Below, in pieces: positions 59,614 to 64,000 of a DNA stretch of 64,000 nucleotides (position 1 is its first letter; each line of letters starts with the position of its first letter). The stretch comes from Streptomyces lavendulae subsp. lavendulae (GTDB lineage: Bacteria; Actinomycetota; Actinomycetes; Streptomycetales; Streptomycetaceae). The stretch lies in contig NZ_CP024985.1 of assembly GCF_002803845.1 (NCBI RefSeq), positions 7,141,501 to 7,205,500 of the forward strand, read 5' to 3'. The translations under genes were made by a program, and so were the position numbers. The notes beneath the pieces are model-generated. The model ran no database searches. It was not told the origin of the DNA and saw nothing but the letters and a program-made list of their open reading frames with translations.

Positions 59614-60823
59614 CCGGGACCCCGCCCACCCGCCCGCGCGCCGACACCAGCAGGTGCAGCGCGGCGGCCGCGAGCTGCAGCACGGCGATCCCGAGCAGCA
59701 GCGTCCACGGCGGAGCGGCGGCGGCCAGCCCGACCAGGGCGGCGCCCGTCGAAGCCGCCGTCACCTTCAGCCCCGCCCCCAGGGTGAACACCTGGGCCCG
59801 CACCGCGCCCGGCGCGTGCTCCGAGCGGATCCGCAGCGTGGCCGTCAGCAGTGGCCCGTCGCACACCCCCGCCGCCGCGAACGCGGCCGCCGTCAGCGCG
59901 ACCGACGGAGTGAACGCCGCCACCCCGAGGGCGGCCCCCGTCCCCGCCATGGCCCAGCGGGCCAGCCGCCCGGGCGCCACCGACGTCATCCGGCCCAGCG
60001 TCAGCGACCCGGCCAGCGCACCCACCGCGAAGGCCGTCATCAGCACCCCGCCCGCGCCCGGCCTGCCGAGCCCGCGGGCCAGCAGCACCGAGGTGGTGGT
60101 CAGCGCCCCGACGCCGACGAAGGCCAGCGTCGTCGCCGAGGTGATCGCCCGCAGTTCCCGCACCCGCCACAGGGTTGCCAGGCCCGCCCCCAGGCCGGCC
60201 CGGGGCGCCTCGGGCGGCGGGCCCGCGCCCTGGTCCTCGTACGCGTCCTCCCGCGGCCTGCCGTGCGGGTCCTCGTACGGCAGGGACGCCGCCAGCGCCG
60301 CCGCCAGTGCCGCGGAGACCGCCAGCACCCCCATCGCGGGCCCCGCCGAGACCACCGCCCCGGCCAGGCCGACCGCCGCCGGGGCCAGCACCGAAGCCGC
60401 GTTGTAGGTCGAGGCGTCCCAGCCGTAGGCCCGGTCGCGCCGGGGGCCCTCCGGGACCAGCCCCGCCACCAGGCTCGACAGCCCGCCCGTCACCACCGGC
60501 CCGCAGGATCCGCCCAGCACCGCCACCGCCAGCACCACCGGGACCGGAGCCCGGCCCAGCAGCACCGCCAGCGCCGCCACCGCGGCCGTGAAACCGGCCA
60601 GCGCGCCCGCGTAGAACAGCCGGGGCCGGCGCGCCCGCGCCGCGGCGGCGCCCGCGAGCGGCGCGGCCAGCACGTGCGGGGCCATCCACGCCGTCAGGAC
60701 GAACGCCCCGTGCGCGGCGCTCCCCGTCCGCTCCAGGGCCAGCAGCACCACGCCCATGCCCATGCCCTCGGACGCGAAACGGGCGGTGAGCGCCGCCGCC
60801 AGATACCGCCCGAACCCGCCCAC
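59549..60823 (-). CDS. MFS transporter
   Basis: A 424-residue protein with about 12 helices. AFVLTAWMAPHVLAAPLAGAAAARARRPRLFYAG resembles the motif-A loop, and a central hydrophilic loop (SLPYEDPHGRPREDAYEDQG) separates the two halves. It probably effluxes small molecules; the substrate is unknown. GTG start. The 3' end overlaps the opposing transglutaminase-like gene. Confidence 0.85.
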   Translation of the reverse strand: MGGFGRYLAAALTARFASEGMGMGVVLLALERTGSAAHGAFVLTAWMAPHVLAAPLAGAAAARARRPRLFYAGALAGFTAAVAALAVLLGRAPVPVVLAVAVLGGSCGPVVTGGLSSLVAGLVPEGPRRDRAYGWDASTYNAASVLAPAAVGLAGAVVSAGPAMGVLAVSAALAAALAASLPYEDPHGRPREDAYEDQGAGPPPEAPRAGLGAGLATLWRVRELRAITSATTLAFVGVGALTTTSVLLARGLGRPGAGGVLMTAFAVGALAGSLTLGRMTSVAPGRLARWAMAGTGAALGVAAFTPSVALTAAAFAAAGVCDGPLLTATLRIRSEHAPGAVRAQVFTLGAGLKVTAASTGAALVGLAAAAPPWTLLLGIAVLQLAAAALHLLVSARGRVGGVPATGRSAASATAPAGRRTPGGP

Positions 60824-60996
60824 CGGCGAACCCCCTCCGCTGCCCGGTCACGTCCCGCGCGATCAGGACGTTACGCCGGACGGGTGGAGGGCGGAAGGAG
60901 CCGGGGAGGGGACCCGGCGCACTCGAACATCGACACGGGGAGTGAGCCGGACCGCGGCGCGTGCGCGGCCCGGGCGCCCCCTCCGCGGGGGTGGGG

Positions 60997-61719
60997 TCAG
61001 CCCGCTTCCTTGACCTGCGCCGCCGTCGGGGCCGTGCCGCCGAGGTGCGCGGGCAGCCACCAGGAGTCCTCGGGGCCCTTGGGCTTGGCCGGGTAGGCGG
61101 CCTGCGCCGCGTCCAGCAGCTCCTGCACGCGCTCGCGCAGCCGGCGCGTGATGGCGCCCGCGTACTGGTCGGCCGGGGCCTCCAGGGGCTCGCCGACGCG
61201 CATCGTCACCGGGATGTGGCTGCGCTTGAGGTCCTTGGGCCGGCCCTTGGTCCACAGGCGCTGGGTCCCCCACAGTGCGACCGGGATCAGCGGGACGCCG
61301 GCCTCCTGCGCCATGCGCGCGGCGCCGGACTTGAAGCTCTTGAGGGTGAAGGACTGGGAGATCGTCGCCTCCGGGAACACCCCGATGATCTCGCCGGAGC
61401 GCAGCGAGTCCAGCGCGTGCTGGTAGGCGGCCTCACCCTGCTTGCGGTCCACCGGGATGTGCTTCATCGCGCGCATCAGCGGACCGGACACCTTGTGCCG
61501 GAACACCGACTCCTTGGCCATGAAGCGGACCAGGCGCTTCTGCGGCCGCGCGGTCAGGCCCGCGAAGATGAAGTCGAGGTATCCGATGTGGTTCGACACC
61601 AGGACCGCCCCGCCCTTGCGCGGGATGTTCTCGGTTCCCTTCATGTCGATGCGGATGTCCAGCGCACGGAAGAGGGTGTGCGCGGCGCCGATCACTGGGG
61701 GGTAGACGAGCTCAGCCAT
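60997..61719 (-). CDS. PlsC-like lysophospholipid acyltransferase
   Basis: A 240-residue acyltransferase. VSNHIGYLDFIFAG has the catalytic H44 and D49 (NHx4D), and GVFPEATIS is the phosphate-binding motif. It transfers acyl groups to lysophosphatidic acid or a related glycerolipid at the membrane. ATG start. It is divergent from the thioredoxin gene and lies near lipid- and redox-related genes. Confidence 0.92.
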   Translation of the reverse strand: MAELVYPPVIGAAHTLFRALDIRIDMKGTENIPRKGGAVLVSNHIGYLDFIFAGLTARPQKRLVRFMAKESVFRHKVSGPLMRAMKHIPVDRKQGEAAYQHALDSLRSGEIIGVFPEATISQSFTLKSFKSGAARMAQEAGVPLIPVALWGTQRLWTKGRPKDLKRSHIPVTMRVGEPLEAPADQYAGAITRRLRERVQELLDAAQAAYPAKPKGPEDSWWLPAHLGGTAPTAAQVKEAG

Positions 61720-61935
61720 GGTGGGGAGACCCCGCTTTCTGCCTGGGGAGGTGCTCCCGGCCGGAAGTTACGGAAGCGTAGGTACGCGACCATGGGGATG
61801 GTGCCCCAAACACGGCGCGCTGGCCAGCCCAGACGCCCGTGCCCGGGGAGATTCTCGTCACGCGGGGAATGCGCGGCGCCGGACCGGTGCTGCGATCAGC
61901 GTACGTACATACGGACGGGGCGGACGGGAGCGGGC

Positions 61936-62283
61936 GTGCAGGGGCGCGAACAGGGTGGTCGGGGTGCGGGCGGACACGGCCGGCTGGGCGCCGCCGAGCT
62001 GGGGCGCGAACCGGGGGAGCGGGCCAGCCTGGTCCAGTTCTCCAGCGCCTTCTGCCAGCCCTGCCGGGCCACCCGGCGGATCCTCGCCGAGGTCGCCGCC
62101 ATGGTCGACGGGGTCGCGCACATCGAGATCGACGCCGAGCGGAACCTCCCCCTGGTGCGCGCCCTCGGCATCGAGAAGACCCCGACCGTGCTCGTCCTGG
62201 ACTCCGCCGGGCGGATCGTCCGGCGCGCCGCCGGGATGCCGCGCAAGGCGGACGTGATCGCCGCACTGGGGGCCGCGGTGTGA
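61936..62283 (+). CDS. Thioredoxin-family protein
   Basis: A 115-residue thioredoxin. The active site is FSSAFCQPCRATRRIL (C40-Q-P-C43), which replaces the usual CGPC, and GIEKTPTVLVLDSAGRIVRR has the cis-proline. The first 30 residues are Gly/Ala/Arg-rich with no export signal. GTG start; upstream start choices lack a good ribosome site, so the N-terminus is uncertain. Confidence 0.85.
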   Translation: MQGREQGGRGAGGHGRLGAAELGREPGERASLVQFSSAFCQPCRATRRILAEVAAMVDGVAHIEIDAERNLPLVRALGIEKTPTVLVLDSAGRIVRRAAGMPRKADVIAALGAAV

Positions 62284-62345
62284 CGGGCGCGCCGGTCCGT
62301 GCGCCCGCACGCAGCGTGACGCGCCTGACATCTGACCGTCGCGGC

Positions 62346-62375
62346 TTGACTGTGTACACGTGAGATCGCCAGGCT
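62346..62375 (+). promoter_or_regulatory. Promoter of the second cysteine leader peptide
   Basis: TTGACT (62346-62351) and CAGGCT (62370-62375) are 18 bases apart, and the leader ATG starts six bases later. The arrangement matches that before the ssu leader peptide. Confidence 0.6.
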
Positions 62376-62381
62376 GACGAC

Positions 62382-62462
62382 ATGCGGTATGAACTCCTGC
62401 TCTACGGGCGGGTCCACGTGGACCTCGTCCGCTACGCGAGCGCGCGCTGTCGGGATCACTGA
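62382..62462 (+). CDS. Cysteine-containing leader peptide upstream of flavin reductase
   Basis: A 26-residue peptide MRYELLLYGRVHVDLVRYAS followed by ARCRDH and TGA. G-R-V-H-V-D-L-V-R-Y-A-S-A-R-C matches the ssu leader core G-H-I-D-L-L-R-V-A-S-A-A-C in order, with the same leaderless layout. Its single late cysteine codon (residue 23) could make downstream expression depend on cysteine supply. The flavin reductase starts 63 bases after the stop. Confidence 0.78.
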   Translation: MRYELLLYGRVHVDLVRYASARCRDH

Positions 62463-62525
62463 ACGCCCCCGGCCCCCCGATCCTCGACCGCGCCCGCGAT
62501 CTCCGCGGCAGAAGGAAGTCTTCCC

Positions 62526-63149
62526 ATGACGGCCCCGACGCTCCCGACGGCTCCGTACGCACCTTTCGCCCCTGACGCCTCCACCGCCTCCCACGCCTCC
62601 GGCGGTGCGGACCGCGCCGCCCCCGCCGGGGCGGCCGACGGGTCCCCCGGTCCCGAGGGCGGCACCGCCCGGCCCGGGTCGCCCGAACTGCTGCGCTCCG
62701 TCTTCCGCCGGCACGCCGCAGGTGTCGCCGTGATCACCGCGGAGTCCGGCGGCCGGCCCGCCGGATTCACGGCGACCTCGCTGAATTCCGTCTCGGCCGA
62801 ACCGCCGCTGCTCTCGTTCACCATCGGCACGGGCTCCTCCAGCTGGCCCGCCGTACGGGACAGCGACTACCTCGGCGTCCACATACTCGGCGAGCACCAG
62901 CGGGAGCTGGCGGGCCTCTTCGCGCGCAGCGGGGCGGACCGCTTCGGCCCCGGTACCGGCTGGGCCGCGGGTCCGCACGGGGTGCCGCTGCTCGACGGGG
63001 TGCTGGCGTGGCTGGTGTGCCGGGTGGTGGCCAGGGTGCCCGCCGGTGAGCATCGTGTGATCATCGCGGAGGCGGTGGCGGGGGACCCTGCGGGCGAGGG
63101 CCGGCCGCTGCTGTACCACCAGGGAAGCTTCAACGCGTTGCGCGACTGA
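62526..63149 (+). CDS. Flavin reductase family protein (candidate SsuD partner)
   Basis: A 207-residue FMN reductase-like protein. After a flexible 55-residue Ala/Pro-rich N-terminus, FRRHAAGVAVITAE begins the fold, FTATSLNSVSAEPPLLSFTIG is the flavin site, and VPLLDGVLAWLVCRVVARVPAGEHRVIIAEAV closes it. It should supply reduced FMN to two-component monooxygenases; SsuD, encoded 50 kb away without a reductase, is the leading candidate partner. Expression may be tuned by the leader peptide just upstream. Confidence 0.85.
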   Translation: MTAPTLPTAPYAPFAPDASTASHASGGADRAAPAGAADGSPGPEGGTARPGSPELLRSVFRRHAAGVAVITAESGGRPAGFTATSLNSVSAEPPLLSFTIGTGSSSWPAVRDSDYLGVHILGEHQRELAGLFARSGADRFGPGTGWAAGPHGVPLLDGVLAWLVCRVVARVPAGEHRVIIAEAVAGDPAGEGRPLLYHQGSFNALRD

Positions 63150-63351
63150 ATCGTCCCTGCTGGGGCGGGTTCGGGCGGCGTTGGCCAGATCACAGTTCGG
63201 TGGCCTTGCCTCCGGGGAGCACCCGCTGTGTACTGACGAGTAACATTCCCTTCGGAGCGCGGGCCGCCCCGACCGGGATCCGCCCCACAAGGCGCCTATG
63301 CTGCCTGCACAAGGCGGTACCAGTAAAAGACGATGCGGTAGGAGAGTCGGC

Positions 63352-64000
63352 GTGAGCCTGAGGATCGTTGTCTGTGTGAAGTACGTGCCCGACGCCACCG
63401 GTGACCGGCACTTCGCCGATGACCTGACCGTGGACCGCGACGACGTCGACGGCCTGCTGTCGGAGCTCGACGAGTACGCCGTCGAGCAGGCGCTGCAGAT
63501 CGCCGACGAGGCGGACGACGCCGAGATCACCGTTCTGACGGTGGGCCCCGAGGACGCCAAGGACGCGCTGCGCAAGGCGCTGTCCATGGGCGCCGACAAG
63601 GCCATCCACGTCGAGGACGACGACCTGCACGGCAGCGACGTCATGGGCACCTCCCTGGTGCTCGCCAAGGCGATCGAGAAGGCCGGCTACGACCTGGTCA
63701 TCACCGGCATGGCGTCGACGGACGGCACCATGGGTGTCCTCCCGGCGATCCTGGCCGAGCGCCTGGGCGTCCCGCAGGTCACGCTGCTGTCCGAGGTCAA
63801 GGTCGAGGACGGCACCGTGACCGGCCGCCGCGACGGCGACTCCGCCAGCGAGCAGCTGGAGGCCTCCCTCCCCGCGGTCGTCTCCGTGACCGACCAGTCC
63901 GGCGAGGCCCGCTACCCGTCCTTCAAGGGCATCATGGCCGCCAAGAAGAAGCCGGTGGAGTCCTGGGACCTGGACGAGCTGGACATCGAGGCCGAAGAGG
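63352..64000 (+). CDS. etfB: Electron transfer flavoprotein beta subunit (truncated by window edge)
   Basis: The first 216 codons of EtfB are present. VVCVKYVPDATGDRHF starts the subunit, DEYAVEQALQIADE and GMASTDGTMGVLPAILAERLGVPQVTLL match the conserved NAD/AMP-fold region. It forms a dimer with EtfA and carries electrons from acyl-CoA dehydrogenases. AGGAGAG precedes the GTG start; etfA should follow past the right edge. Confidence 0.93.
   Translation, partial: MSLRIVVCVKYVPDATGDRHFADDLTVDRDDVDGLLSELDEYAVEQALQIADEADDAEITVLTVGPEDAKDALRKALSMGADKAIHVEDDDLHGSDVMGTSLVLAKAIEKAGYDLVITGMASTDGTMGVLPAILAERLGVPQVTLLSEVKVEDGTVTGRRDGDSASEQLEASLPAVVSVTDQSGEARYPSFKGIMAAKKKPVESWDLDELDIEAEE

Noticed and set aside
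1..64000. tRNA, rRNA, CRISPR arrays, insertion sequences or prophage
   Set aside because: I searched by eye for cloverleaf-like segments, repeat-spacer arrays, transposases and integrases and saw none; a tRNAscan or repeat search would be decisive.

Overview
The window is high-GC actinobacterial DNA, most likely a Streptomyces chromosome. The signs are strong third-position G/C bias, many GTG starts, ATGA/GTGA stop-start overlaps, leaderless promoters, and families typical of the genus (DUF5133, DUF5134, DUF6421, PadR/MarR/TetR regulators, a SpoIIE-type phosphatase, actinobacterial cysteine leader peptides). I see no rRNA, tRNA, CRISPR array, prophage or insertion sequence. Codon style is uniform, so the window reads as ordinary chromosome with accessory metabolic modules. 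Both ends cut genes: an ABC exporter on the left and etfB on the right.

Layout. 0-7.4 kb: partial ABC exporter, a large FAD/Fe-S D-lactate-dehydrogenase-like protein, a MarR regulator divergent from an ABC multidrug-type exporter, and an MltG-like transglycosylase. 7.4-12.7 kb: a minus-strand sulfonate operon ssuC-ssuB-ssuA-ssuD plus a flavin monooxygenase, headed by an unannotated cysteine-containing leader peptide. 12.8-15.9 kb: a Cys-rich protein with a small secreted protein, a HAD phosphatase and an Lrp/AsnC regulator. 15.1-24.0 kb: a divergent light/photo-oxidation cluster. Its left arm is an FAD amine-oxidase-like protein, DUF1365, a cyclopropane-synthase-like methyltransferase and DUF1295, all overlapping by GTGA. 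Its right arm is an SDR/DUF2867 protein, a photolyase and a B12-binding MerR photoreceptor of the LitR/CarH type, with an ECF sigma factor facing them. 24-37.7 kb: assorted transporters (YoaK-type, APC plus universal stress protein, MFS, FUSC), an aromatic-ring monooxygenase, an ANTAR-GAF-PAS-SpoIIE phosphatase, two small Streptomyces-type proteins and a VOC protein. 37.9-43.1 kb: an orphan nitric oxide synthase, lactonase, a degenerate sirohydrochlorin-chelatase-like protein, ung, and a BNR-repeat protein. 43.3-44.9 kb: an Old Yellow Enzyme and an ArsR regulator sharing a 17-bp-phased operator. 44.9-55.4 kb: ferredoxin reductase, DUF305 and LVIVD proteins, TetR/SDR, M56 peptidase/DUF5134, GNAT, a GDPD-like protein, and PadR with a luciferase-like monooxygenase. 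55.6-64 kb: a DUF6421/SDR/threonine-aldolase operon behind a large operator, transglutaminase, MFS, acyltransferase, thioredoxin, a second cysteine leader peptide in front of a flavin reductase, and etfB.

How the parts may work together. SsuD-type monooxygenases need reduced FMN from a separate reductase. The ssu operon here encodes no reductase, but a flavin reductase 50 kb away carries the same kind of leaderless, cysteine-ending leader peptide. I infer one sulfur-responsive regulon split over two loci. In the light cluster the gene content parallels the proteobacterial singlet-oxygen (RpoE-ChrR) regulon of photolyase plus lipid-modifying enzymes, but the sensor is a B12 photoreceptor instead of ChrR. 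This is the most interesting system in the window.
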